A stretch of DNA of 64,000 bases, taken from Paramacrobiotus metropolitanus. Lineage: Eukaryota > Tardigrada > Eutardigrada > Parachela > Macrobiotidae. Below are positions 36,951-48,800 of this stretch, piece after piece. The notes beneath the pieces were generated by a model. It was given only the letters and a program-made list of their open reading frames with translations. It was not told the DNA's origin and ran no database searches. Numbering within the stretch: the stretch's first letter is position 1; each line of letters begins with the position of its first letter. Where the stretch lies: contig NW_026570256.1 of NCBI RefSeq assembly GCF_019649055.1, positions 1,054,001 to 1,118,000 on the forward strand, read 5' to 3'. Made by a program: the position numbers and the translations under genes.

Positions 36951-37567
36951 ACCACAGCTGTATTTCACGAACCTTTTGCATTTTGAAGTGTACAACTGTT
37001 ACAATATGGTCATCCAAAAGGTGGACTTCACGACTTCAGAGCGACTGCGAATAAATTTTATTTTACAATGCAACAGTTAATGCCTTGCAAGTGAACTCAT
37101 TTACGGATTTGCCACACCTTCAAATACCACTCATAAAATCTATAATTTCGAACAGCCATTTCGCGCTTTTTTGCGCATTCTTCACTGTAGCTGTGAGTTC
37201 GCTTGGTGCCGATCATGGTGGCGAGCAAATAAAATGTTACGGCTTCATGCAGAAGCAGGCGAATTGTTTTCCTTTGCAGGTCCTTATTCCAACACTAACT
37301 TTGACAGTGATCAATACAGCAAGGAGGACCTTTACCATCCAGTGACCCGACGCCGGCCCGTTTCCTCTCGGTTCGGAATGGATCAACTACTACACACAGA
37401 CTGAATATTCGGTTAACGAGCCCATTTGCCAGCAAACGGTGTCCAATTCGGTTACGGCTACTGCTGTGGAAACGTTCCATAAAACGCCTTTGACGAAACC
37501 TGCGATGGTCAAAGTCATTTCTAGTACTACCAGCGCAAATAGAATATCCGCTTCGACCACCAAGTAA
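36951..37567 (+). pseudogene. Astacin-LRR family, copy D, only the LRR end left
   Basis: The + strand reads LLHFEVYNCYNMVIQKVDFT, then after breaks SFTDLPHLQI, then the cap ILHCSCEFAWCRSWW and SYSKEDLYHPV-like text, and in a further frame PLGSEWINYYTQTEYSVNE down to TAA at 37565. At least three frame changes are needed. The astacin half and the first three exons are absent upstream. It matches copies A-C throughout, so it is a truncated and decayed duplicate. Confidence 0.85.
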
Positions 37568-38760
37568 AGCAGCAGATCGGCTTTGTCGCTAGTGACAAAA
37601 TATGTCTTACACAATCTGATCGGCTCGGATGCTCTACAGATATCGGAAAAAATTTAAAGTTTGGTGTTTGCCTATCAGTTTGTACACAACTTAAAGCTAG
37701 GCATTAAATAATATTCCGTTTTTTTCATCCGATGCCGATTTTTACACCCATGCTCTCATGACTACACCGCACTGAATGTCAACAAGGGCGATGGTCTTCT
37801 GCTATTAAAATTATGGTAGTGGTACGAGTATTTCATTCCAGTTAGATTAACGGTAGGAACCAAGCAACAAAAACCCATAACATCATTCTGTTCATCTAAC
37901 TTAAAAGCAACTTGCACATCTTCCTACTCAACCTGGTCGCTAACCGTACAGAGAACAGAAACCGCATTTCCTGTCTGGATCTAGACACTAATTCTCTGCG
38001 CAAAAACTCATCGAGAGACAACAAATTTGCTGAGTTTTGGAGGTTCTGTGTTATTAGAGAAATCTACTAGAATGTGGGTTTACCGGTTGTTGCGGTTAGA
38101 GTTGCGGCATTGCCGATAGTAGAATCCGCTTGTCCGACAAAAGCCGACAGCCATACAGATCGGGAAAAAAATAACTGAAGCTGGCCCACTTAAGTGTATG
38201 TCGCCCATTCACTTATCATAGTGGCCCACTTAAGTGTCTTTACGAGTAGAGTCAGTTTAACCCCGGATTGCTCTATGTATTTAAGTGCTCATCGAAAACA
38301 GGACGAATGGACGCAGAATATGTTTATTGGAAAAAGCACCAGTGAATTTACGGATTCCTGCTTCAGAACAGGTGAAATACTGCTCGTAAATACATAAAAT
38401 CTCTCTAATCCGCACACCACCGTACAAAAAAAATCGTCCGTAATGTAGAGGTGTACGGTACTCACAGTTATTTGTATGAGTTTACAGTAATTTTGGTACG
38501 CGTTTTGGTATACTTAATACAGAGGGTGTACGTAGCTAAGTGTGTACGTAAGATGGGCATTTGTTTTTCGCATCGAATACATTAATGTTATACATATACC
38601 TTTGGAACCCGATACGGACAAAATTATGACAGTGAGGGAGTTAAGTTGTAGCAGATTTGCGAAGTTTAGTTGGAATATCCTTTAGGTCGCACGGCTAGTA
38701 ATACAGTACATTTCGCTCAACAGCAGCTTTACGAGTTGGACTTGCACGCGTCACACTTGC
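37568..38760. other. Intergenic, short direct repeat
   Basis: No gene seen. A 16-bp phrase TGGCCCACTTAAGTGT occurs at 38182 and again at 38222, each containing the palindrome CACTTAAGTG. Confidence 0.4.
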
Positions 38761-38779
38761 AAGCACTTGTTTGGAAAAA

Positions 38780-38975
38780 TCAGTCTTCATCGCAGATGGA
38801 TACATGTCTCATTGGTGGTACTGCCTTATCCAGCGCCATCCACTTGAACACGGCTACCGATTCTTTTGATCGGCAAACAATTCGCTAATCCACCCGGCAT
38901 GCACAGTTTTCGATGGTGGTAACGTCTGATTTAAAGTAGCGGTTAAACTGTGCGCGAAAGTCTTCTTCGGTCATT
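38780..38975 (-). pseudogene. Astacin-LRR family, copy E, linker fragment
   Basis: The minus strand reads AQFNRYFKSDVTTIENC, then a stop, then SVAVFKWMALDKAVPPM and RHVSIC. This matches the linker between astacin and LRR parts in copy B (AQFNRYCQPDVTTIDNC, SVAVLERMALDMAGPPL). Stop codon and frame change show it is dead. Confidence 0.75.
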
Positions 38976-38997
38976 GTTTTCGACAAAATCCAGGAGA

Positions 38998-39160
38998 CTA
39001 CTCACTTGGCATTTGTAGCCATCCATGATTTTTGCTGGATCGGTCGGATAGACGCACTCTTTGTTCGAATACCCGCTGTTGCATTGACAGCAGGGCTGGA
39101 TGTCCCAGATTATGGTGCCAGCGAAGATAACGTGGTGCGAATGGAATGGCATAAAAAAGG
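38998..39160 (-). other. Unrecognised Cys-rich open stretch
   Basis: The minus strand reads IQPCCQCNSGYSNKECVYP then DGYKC, ending at a GTGAGT that would serve as a splice donor. It could be a true exon or a relic; it does not match the astacin-LRR copies and I recognise no family. Confidence 0.2.
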
Positions 39161-39624
39161 GGGATAAGACTCACTTTATCACTTCTAAGCGCAGAATAAT
39201 GATGTTTTAAACCATAATATAACCACAATCTCAATTAGTGCATTCACTGCCATGTACGATGTAGGAATTAATGGTCACATACTCCCATACCGAGTCGTCC
39301 GTACGGATGTGGCGACAGTGCAGTGTACGACAGCCGAATATTTAAACGTAGTCGTACAGTGCACTGCGCTGCATGCGCACTGAATGTGGATACGTGAGTA
39401 TGCGACCATTTAGTCCTACACTGCGTATTGGTACGTAAATTCCAGATACTAGAGTATCCCTGGAAGTACTTTTGGATACTAAAAACCCGTAATTTCCAGT
39501 CAACATTCAGGGCTTTCCTGTGCAATATCCACACTAGCGGACCAAAAAATTACGGCTTTTCAAGGAATTTACAATGACACGAATTTCGAGAACGATAAAG
39601 TTGGCAGAAACAACCATTGCCATC

Positions 39625-39860
39625 TAGTCGACCGCATGTTGATTCGTTTCCTCTTGGTACGAGACCTTGTCCGCCGCTCGTTTGGATGAAGCTACTTTGC
39701 AAGATGTTTTGGCAACGTATAGCCGTTTCGTTCGCTAATCGGTAAATGCCATATTTTGCAGTCCCATTTGCCACAGCACAGGAGTGAATTCCTTACAGTT
39801 TGGCTAGTTAACGGAGTATTCAATTTGAGTGTAGTAGTTGATCTATTATTTGCCAAGGCA
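39625..39860. pseudogene. Astacin-LRR tail fragments on opposite strands
   Basis: At about 39630-39655 the + strand reads HVDSFPLGT, like the VDPFPLG/ADPFPLG tail of the family. At 39785-39845 the minus strand reads INYYTQIEYSVN then a stop and PNC, which in intact genes directly follows. The two pieces are therefore inverted relative to each other. They are debris from a rearranged copy, perhaps the same one as 38780-38975. Confidence 0.6.
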
Positions 39861-39869
39861 CTTTGACAA

Positions 39870-40782
39870 GGGCATGTACCAAAGAATCATCGTGCATTAG
39901 AATAATAGGCAGCTCTTAATGCAGTAATTGCGGTTGATACTGATAGACGCGCCGATTCGTTAATACAACGTTAGTGACACTGTGACACACTCGTAATACC
40001 AAAAAATAATGACAGTTTCCAGGAATACATGGTTAGTCGACTAAAGAGCTGGATCATAAAGTGTTGACAGTGCGTCACCAAACTGCCTATTTTGTATGTG
40101 TAACAACGCTCCGTCATGTGCTGTAATTGGAAACGATATTGCCTGAAGGGATTATTACTATTCATGAGTAACTTTATTAACAAAGCATTTCGCATTAACG
40201 AGCGGGCAAAATTACAAACATAACATTTTGGATAGTTAGGCTCAAAAAATGAATACTTTATTCACAACAAAAAGTCACTAAGAGAAACGGCTTTTGAACG
40301 TCACTGATCAAAACTATAAGGTTTTTACACAGACAATGCATACTCACACACAAACATACACGTCTTGACATCCGCCTGACGGTCTGAGACTCTGAGTGAT
40401 ATTGCCCTAACGGCAACTGATAAAAATGAACGGACTGGCTGTTCTCAAAATATCCATCAGATGTTAAGCGCTGTCAAAACAAGCCGAGTCATTGAGAATG
40501 CGGTTAACCTATAAATGCGCAACTCAGTTTTGTTTGCAGTTTTTCCGACCGGATGCGACTTTCCGCAAACGACAGGACGACATCGCGTTTATTATTTTCT
40601 CTGGAAATTAATTACCGCTTGAGGGGAAAAATGCCGGTGAATTGTATAAAATAGTGTAAATTCAACGGTAGCTTAGAAATCATGCTGCCTTGTCTTCGTT
40701 CTCAATTAGATATTTTAAACAGTACTTTTGCTAACCAGAAAGCACTATATTGCCAAAGTGGCACTGTCAGATCCTGAAAGCC
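39870..40782. other. Intergenic upstream of GH19-like gene
   Basis: No coding stretch recognised. CCTATAAATGCG at about 40509 is a fair TATA box; it lies about 270 bp before the ATG of the next gene, so an untranslated first exon would be needed. Confidence 0.35.
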
Positions 40783-41728
40783 ATGAATCTCAACGTTCTG
40801 TTCGTAATTTTGTCGATGTTTTTGGTGAGTTTTGGTTTTTGTCCATGTTTTCGGTACTCCTTTTCCTTTGCAGCAGAAGCTTCACTTTATAAAACTGGCT
40901 TTTTAGCTCGTTTAGGTTTTGTACCATTATGTGGGGCGAAACCGGTAATGGTCGACCATAATGTAATAAATATAATTTCGTGCTGGGCCCTTGGCACTGA
41001 TAATTGCAAATTGTTGTCTAAGACTCTAAGTCATGGCTTTTACCATGGCGTTTCATTTCTCCCATTCATGAATTACGAGCAAAAATCATCTTCCATTTCG
41101 CTAGGTTTTCGTTGGCAGAGCAGACTCTGCCCACCGGACGGACACAAACACCTCCCCGCTTGTAACGCGGGAGATCTTTCAGAAAGCCATAGAAAAAGCC
41201 GGTTACGGAATGTCCACGTACCAGCAGTATAAGCCTCTTGTCGTCACCGCTCAGTCCAAAGCCAAGATCAGCTCAATGCGGGAACTAGCCATGTTTATCG
41301 CCAACGTCCTCCAGGGAACCGACGGCCTGTGGACCACGGATGGGACGTCGTGGTCCGGTGCTCCCGACCCGGCGCATCCCAATCGAGATTACCACGCACG
41401 AGGATACCTGATGATGCGTGGATTCCCGCTGTACAAGGAAGTATCAAAGGGACTGTATGGCGATGACCGGTTGGTGAAGAACCCGGCTCTCGTAACCAAG
41501 AACCCGGCAGCTTGGGACACGGCGTATTGGATTTGGGCCAACAAGGTGCACAATCGGCCCGGCATTGCTGAAGGGAAATTCGGCGTTTCCCGAAAGATTC
41601 TCAGTGATGACAGAGACTGCGGGAGTAATGCTGTGGATCGTGACCATGCGACGGAAAGCTTTCAGTTTTATTCAGCGCTTTTGAGCGTCTTCGAACCTAC
41701 TAGCAAACCTGATAAATCCGGTTGCTAA
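40783..41728 (+). CDS. GH19 chitinase-like protein, probably lacking the first catalytic Glu
   Basis: The main exon starts at 41119 after TTGGCAG and ends at 41728. It encodes REIFQKAIEKAGYGMSTYQQ, MRELAMFIANVLQGTDGLW, YHARGYLMMRGFPLYK, GLYGDDRLVKNPALV, AWDTAYWIWANKV and FGVSRKILS, the order and spacing of glycoside hydrolase family 19. A signal peptide exon begins at 40783 (MNLNVLFVILSMFLVSF); the phase fits if its donor is at 40856 (TTTCG then GTACTCC) rather than the stronger GTGAGT at 40825, so this boundary is uncertain. In active GH19 enzymes the helix reads roughly H-E-T-x-G-G with Glu as the acid; here the same place reads LQGTDGL. If the alignment is right, chitin cleavage is lost and the protein may only bind. 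Confidence 0.72.
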
Positions 41729-42156
41729 ACCGTGCTGAAAGAAATTACCTGCAGCGACGTGTGTTTTTGAAGATGTTTGTCAAAAGATCCTTTTTTGCAA
41801 TGCAAAGTTACCTTTTGCGATAAACGCGAAGTCTAAGTGCAGTGTTTATGATTGTTACTGTATTAATGTTAACTACTAGAAGTAGTGACAAAATTTAGCA
41901 AGCGAAGAACTTGGCATACTTTTATGCAGGCCATTGCATTTTTATACGTATGACTGCGGCGATCACAGTTGACTGATGAATTTATGCACCTCTGCTATAA
42001 TTTAAAAATTTGGGTCACACTCACACATATTTTATGAGCTTCGTTCGTACAAATTGTCCGATGGGCGCAACTTGTGTGCGATTTTTACGCGGTTTTTAAC
42101 CCAATCACTCTCTAAGCAGGGCGCAATCCGAGGGAAACCGAGAAACGGCTGAAAAA
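41729..42156. other. Intergenic spacer
   Basis: AT-rich, no gene or repeat noticed. Confidence 0.4.
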
Positions 42157-42228
42157 GGCGCCGATGGGGGAATCGAACCCCGGCTACGTCGTTAGATCCG
42201 CGCAGGCAGTACCACTGCACCACGGCGC
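42157..42228 (-). tRNA. tRNA-like Pol III unit with enlarged anticodon loop
   Basis: On the minus strand a 72-base sequence has a six-pair acceptor stem (GCGCCG with CGGCGC), an A box (TGGTGCAGTGG), a perfect B box (GGTTCGATTCC) and T5 directly after the 3' end. The start and A box resemble animal tRNA-Gly. The T arm is GGGG-TTCGATT-CCCC. The anticodon stem can pair CTGCG with CGTAG, but this leaves a loop of 12 bases in place of 7, and no standard anticodon is framed. One base too many lies between T arm and acceptor. It is either a tRNA pseudogene, a tRNA-derived element head or an odd tRNA. Confidence 0.5.
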
Positions 42229-42875
42229 AATACGTTAAAATCCTTTGAAAGATTTTGTCGCTTTACGTGAGCCGCTTCTCGCCTCACAACTCGTTATGGG
42301 ACGGAACATTTATATGGAATATGGGGCCGAGACGCATTTTGCCGATAAGTACTCCACAAGTGCGCCGTAACCATTCAGAATTTTTAACAGCTGAAAATTG
42401 GTAAAAACACATTATTGCAAACATCTGTCGCATCGTTCGAACTTTAATATTAATTATTAACAGAAATAGCTTGACACATCCAGGCTTTCAGCCATAGAAA
42501 AGCATTTTATCCAAGCTCGAGTGGTACTTCTACGAATACGAACAATGCTAGCTTTCCCTTGAGAAGCATCAGCAAAAAAAATCGCGTAGGAAGTTCGAAG
42601 AAGCAAGGTTACATAAGAGGATACCGGCAACTGGCAAGCGCAGTACTATCCCAGTGTTGGTACTGCGCTTACATGTACGGGTAATCCGTTAAATATACCC
42701 GTAATCGGATACAGTTATTGCGATTATTATACAAGATCATTTATTGCTCCCGCGTGTCAGTCTTCACTGTTATTCAATGCCGGCATCACACGCACCGGCA
42801 GTGTTTATCTCATCCGACAAGCATCTTGCCAGACGCTGCGATTACCTTTCCATGCATAACGACTGACGCTCCACA
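42229..42875. other. Upstream region of receptor guanylyl cyclase gene
   Basis: No gene in it. It presumably includes the promoter of the gene starting at 42876; no clear TATA box was seen. Confidence 0.35.
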
Positions 42876-45800
42876 ATGCCGCCTTACTATGCCTTACCTG
42901 TGAATCTGCTAATAGTAATATTTCTGCCAGAAAAATTTGCACTTGTTTACAGTGCACGGCCACTGCGCGTTAACATTGGCAGTGTGGGATTTTTTCAAAA
43001 TGCTCTGGCGGGAGCGTTTCCCAACACCGGGCCACCGTATGACATGGCGCTAGACGATGTGCGCGATTTGTATGGAGATACGCTGCAGTTTAACCACACG
43101 TACATTTCCAAGTGGTCCATTAAGAACTGTGATCCAGAATTGGTGGAAAATGCTGAAGATCTAATGGCGGATTACTACTACAAAACACAGGATGAAGCGG
43201 ATTTAACTGTTTTTATCAGTCCAGGTAATATTGTTCAGGTTGTAAAAAAGGTAAGTAGGTAGTAAAAGGTTAATGGCGCTACCGCATGCAGTCGTCGTTT
43301 GTTTTATTGTCTACGTCTGTAAGTTTAAACCAAACGGTAATTGTTTTGTATCGTTTTTTTTTGTATCTGCTTATCAATCTTACGCTAAAATGTTTTCTTG
43401 AAAATACCTGCACAAGGATGCGAACAGCGAAATTAATGTAAGATAAATTAAAGGAGATTTATCGGAAATGGCAATGCCGTCATCTAAAAAGAACGGATTT
43501 TACGAGATGAGCCTAAGCCGAACGTGCGCCGGGTGTCTTATCCCGGATCAGCACAAATAGAGATTTTACAGTACGTCCGTTAAGAACACATGCCGCGTAT
43601 TTCGAAACGGCATGGAGCAGTGGAACAATCCAGGGTCGCTTCTCTTTCATGTAGCTAATTAAGTACATTCTCGTTAACTCCAAACTTTTGCTTATATACC
43701 AATGTAGCGGACGTCGACAATGGCTGCGAAATATAATGTAATGTATACTGGAATACTATGTACAAATTTGTATATTCTACATATTTCATTCACAAAGTCA
43801 CAATTAACAACCGGTCGTTCGCATTTACGCTTTGTTGCGCCTGAAAAACTGTAATTCTGCTAGCGGTTATTTAAAAATTCCTGTGTTGCTGTTGCTACTG
43901 TTTTGCTACCTGTTACGCCCATTTCGCTCTAATCAGACGGTGAAAAGGCCGCTGCACGTGATCAAAGACTATACATTCATACCGGCACTTTTAACCGTCT
44001 AACAGTGTCATGTGAGGCAGGCTGGGAAAACCGGAAACTGGGCACATGGGGACACATTGCTCACTGACTGCTTAATCGATAATTAATAACGTGATGCTCG
44101 TCGCAGTTATCACAAGAAACTGCCAAACTGGAAGCTGAGATGTTGTAATAGATTGATTCTGTGCTTTCTACTTCCAGGTTGCAACGAAATTGAAGCCACC
44201 AGCAAACTCGCGGCACAGTGGAACGTTCTGCAGATATCGACGTTAGTCCGCCCATTATTTAACCAAAAGTCCAAAACAAGAAGATTATAACTATTCATCG
44301 CTAACGGTAGTCTGTAACAAATGCTAAAAGCTATACCATTACGATACATTATGTAACAAGTGATTAGCATAATATCGTGCCAATTTACATTCTGGTGCCA
44401 ATTTTAGATTATAATAACTTTTAACTTTAGAATTGCAAAATATTTTAATGTTACCTGTAAGCAGAAGTATAAAGCAATATGCTTTTTTATGTGCGCGCAG
44501 GAACTGGATACATAGCTATAAGAAATATTTTACAGAACGTCAGACAATGGTTTTATCGCTAACCGGCAGCAGAATCCGGTGTGGATCTCATTGGCCACTG
44601 GCAGCTTCACAAATGTTGTTAAGGCCTACATGCAGTTATTGCTGGATTACAATTGGACGAATGTTTTTATTGTCTGGGAAACCACATCAAACCCGATTTT
44701 TCGCGGCAGTTCTGAGGTGATCTCCAAAGCACTGCGTGATCGGCCGCAGATGCAACCCGTCTATCGCTCCATGAACGCTCAAAACGGGACGAAAGAGCAG
44801 CTGATTTCGCTTTTAGAAGAATTCAGGCGAACGAGTCGCGGTACGAATTATCTGTGAGGTTTTGGACTTAAGTAATTTGTTAATGTTTTTGTTTTTTGCA
44901 GTGCTGCTGTTTTTTGGCCACTCAAACCATCTAAGAAAATTGCTGGTAATCTAATTTTTTATGTTCCGCTCAAATGTAAAATTAAAAGGAGTTGTTTCAG
45001 ATTGCCGCTTATCGCTTAAACATGACAACGAGCGAGTTTGTATGCAAATGTTTACTTCCTGCTTTAGTGGTAATCGCTGTGCTTTAATCTCACCGGTTAC
45101 CCTGTATACGATAAAGGTTTACATTGGACTACAGCCGTTGTTCCATTCGGCATCCATTGGGAATTTTTCCTGGAGGTTTAATGATTCACTTGATCCGGTA
45201 AAGAGCACGATCTTCGTTCAATTCTTTATAAAGGCAGTTTTTTATGTTAATCTAGATTGCCCGCGAGGCTTATAAGAACGTGCTCTTATTGGGTGCCGAG
45301 CATTTAGACAATCAAACCGAAGTGGATCAGATGGATCCTATAATGCGTGAATGGAGGCGGCAGTCCTTTCTCAAATGGAATCTAACCTACGTTGAACCGG
45401 TAGACTTTTGTTCTGTTTCCACGTGCGATGAAGACCTTTAAGGTTTTTTCTTGGCAGTCACCATATCTGCGCCCTGCCTACGCTTCGATCGTTATGCTGG
45501 CTCAGGTATGGTTTCTACTGTTTCACTTATTCCCGTCCTATGTAATCGATTTGCACAAAACCATAACGACAAGTAACCTTTGTTGTGAGAATTCAATGTA
45601 AAGAAGAGTACTTTACGGGCCTTTCTGTAAAGATCAGCGTACAAATTTCTAAAGCGAATCAGTTTTACAATATATACATTTATATACGGGTACCTAACAG
45701 TTCACGCTGGTAGATGCAAAGATTTTATTGCGAATTGCATTGTTCAGTAGTTGCATGCTGACGGATTTCGTTATGTTGACAGATATTCTATGCTTCCGCA

Positions 45801-48800
45801 TGATTCATTATTCCGACACCTCCGCCATTATATATCATATTTCATATTCGATATTTGCCATTAAAAAGTCTAAACTATATTCCGCTTAGCAGTAACTATA
45901 GATATAATGCTTTAATGTATTGCTTTAATGCGTCATTACAGTTTCCCCGGAAGTAATTAGTGGTCACTATGCATCAAAATCCGCGTAATGTTTCTTGTTT
46001 GCTGACGACTGAGCATCTCATCATTTCAGGTGTTAAACGAAACATTCTCAGCCAACTCCCAGTTTAATTTCCGTAATGGAACCGCTCTGGCCGATCTGTT
46101 CCTTAACAGGGAATTCGAGACAAAGGTTATGCGAGCGGCAATCGGAGAATATGGAAATATTCTCGTTAATCTCAGTCTACGTTTCACCGATCCAGAAACT
46201 CAAGAGCTACGGGTAATATTATTTGTTATTTTGGAGGGTCATTACTAATCGGTCTACAAACAAGTATTTCCGAATCATTACATGCCGTGCACGATAGATC
46301 GTTCTACAATGGGACGGGGTGAAACAGCGTTATATTAAAGTGGCTAACTTTTCTTGGCCTAACGGACCACCTCGTAATCGACCGATCTGTGGGTACACTG
46401 GAAACGATCCAGTTTGTGCAAGCTCCGGTAAATAATTGTCATTTGGCACAGATTTTTAGGTCAAATTTTTCTGTTAACTGCGATATTGGGTTTTTTGCGT
46501 GATTTTCGTAGAGTCGAAGAGCGTCGTAATCGGCGCAACAATGGGAGCTCTGCTCGCGCTTTTTTCATTGATCGCTGGATTGATGATGATAGATACCAGG
46601 TTAGAAACAACGGGTGTGTTAGAACTTACCATGGTTAGAAGCAACAAACAACGGTTAGAAAAAGCAAATTCGCAGTTCGCATTGTGGCCTTCATGTTTGG
46701 CAGTTCGTAACAACTTTGATTTATCGCACTGACGACGAAGCGAATGATTTTTAGAATGAGAAAGATGAAAACGGCGTTGAATGACCGAACCTGGGTTATT
46801 GATGAAAGGGATCTGGTGGCTGGCAATGAGGCCAACACTACGGCGACGCTGCCACATCGAGAGAGCGCTTGTTACAGTGTGGTTGGTATCTTGGAAAGTC
46901 TAAGGCCAGAAAACATCCTCATGCAACACCTTTACAGATGCTGACGCTGAAAGGCAAGTACAAGCGAAAGTGGCACGGCATGGAAGTCTGGACCGATGCA
47001 CTACATGCTTCGCCGATCGGCAGTCAGGCTGCACATAACCTGCTGTACGAAACGAATCCGACGTTTCAACTGACTATTCGTGAGGTGCGATTTGACTGGG
47101 TACAGTATCGCAAAGGTTTACATAAGTGTTCTTCAGTTTTATTTTTTCTGAGAAAATTAAACCGCTTACTGCTCAAGTCTGCCTACTCCGGTAATGATTT
47201 TTTCTCCCTTTTAGATCAAAGAATGCGCTCATCCAAACATAAATCGCTTACTTGGGCTGTATGCCGCCAGAGGAATAAGAGAACACTGCTTTATTCGAGC
47301 GGTAACGACATGGTCTGCTCGCGGCTCCATTGGAGATGTGATCGACTCCCGACGGGAACTGGACTGGATATTCTGTGCTTCGTTCATTCAGAATTTACTC
47401 AATGTATAGACCCCGTATACTGTAGTATAGCGCTGATTATCGCGCACTTTAATCAGGTTTACCATGGTTATTTGTACGAGGCAAGCGGCAACTCTTTCCC
47501 ATCGCTTTAGTAAATTACCTCACTTTCCCTGCTGCATCTTACCCGTGTGCAGGGCACTGCAGGCGCTCACGTGATAACGTATCCATCTGTGATCACTGAT
47601 CAGCGCTTACTGAGCCGGCGATAAATCTCGCCTGCCGTGCTTTTCTCTATATAGGGGGAAAAATGTGTCTAGCCGAACCAATCCCTTGTACTTCTGATGT
47701 AAGCCAGCTGGTGGTTTACGTTGTGGCTTGACAGTGTTTTATGTAAAGCGCTGCTATTAAGATTGCAGGTACTGATAACAGGTAAGCTGCACTCGTACAA
47801 CTGCAGGTAAACAGGCTAAAACTGCATTATAGCCCGGACCTGCCTGGTGCAGCTAATACCACATGTACCGTCAATGCCGCACAGCTTTAATAGCAGCGCT
47901 TTACATAAAACGCTGTGCAGCCACAACGTAAACCACCAGCTGGCTTACATCAGAAGTACAAGGGATTGGTTCGGCTAGACACATTTTTCCCCCTATATTC
48001 TTTATCAGTTTGCGTAATCAACTATAGCCGCAAACCGGTTTAGACGTGAAACGGCTGAAATCAAATATTGTACTCGTAGCGGCTGTTTTGGGTTCACTTA
48101 ACGCACGTCCCAAGATCATGCGTGACACTAACGATTTTGGATGTTTTTTAATGTTAAAAATTTGATGCTTTTAATTAGTGTAAACCTGCGCAGGCGATTT
48201 GTTATGTATGCTGGCCGAAGCCGAATAAAATTATTAATCAAATATCACGTGAGCGCCTGCGTACGGGTAAGATGCAGCAGGGAAAGTGAGGTAATTTACT
48301 AAAGCGATGGGAAAGAGTTGCCGCTTGCCTCGTACCCTTAATGCAGGCAGTCCAGTTCATCCATTCAAGTGCCATAAGTTACCACGGATCGTTATCAACC
48401 AGGAAGTGCCTGCTAGACCAGCATTTTACCTTGAAGTTATCCGGTTTCGGCTACCATGCCGTTGCCAAACACGTGGAACACCCAGAGCAAACATGGAATT
48501 TGCCATCACCACCAACAGCACTCAGTCGACCATGGTCGAAAATTGGTACTGTCGAAACTGCACAGATGGACGATATGTCCAGTGTGGGAAAGATCATGTT
48601 GGAAATTTTGCATTGGCAGCATTCGGATGACTGGTTGGACAACTCTGGTCAGTATATACTGAAATGACTTTAATTATTGCTCAAAGATTTCACCAAAACC
48701 CAAATGATTAGCTGTGTGAAAAGCAGTACGTTACATCGTTTAAATTAAAACGGCTTCTATTTGTAGCGTATGATATGCACCCAAAGGGCGTCTTATCTAA

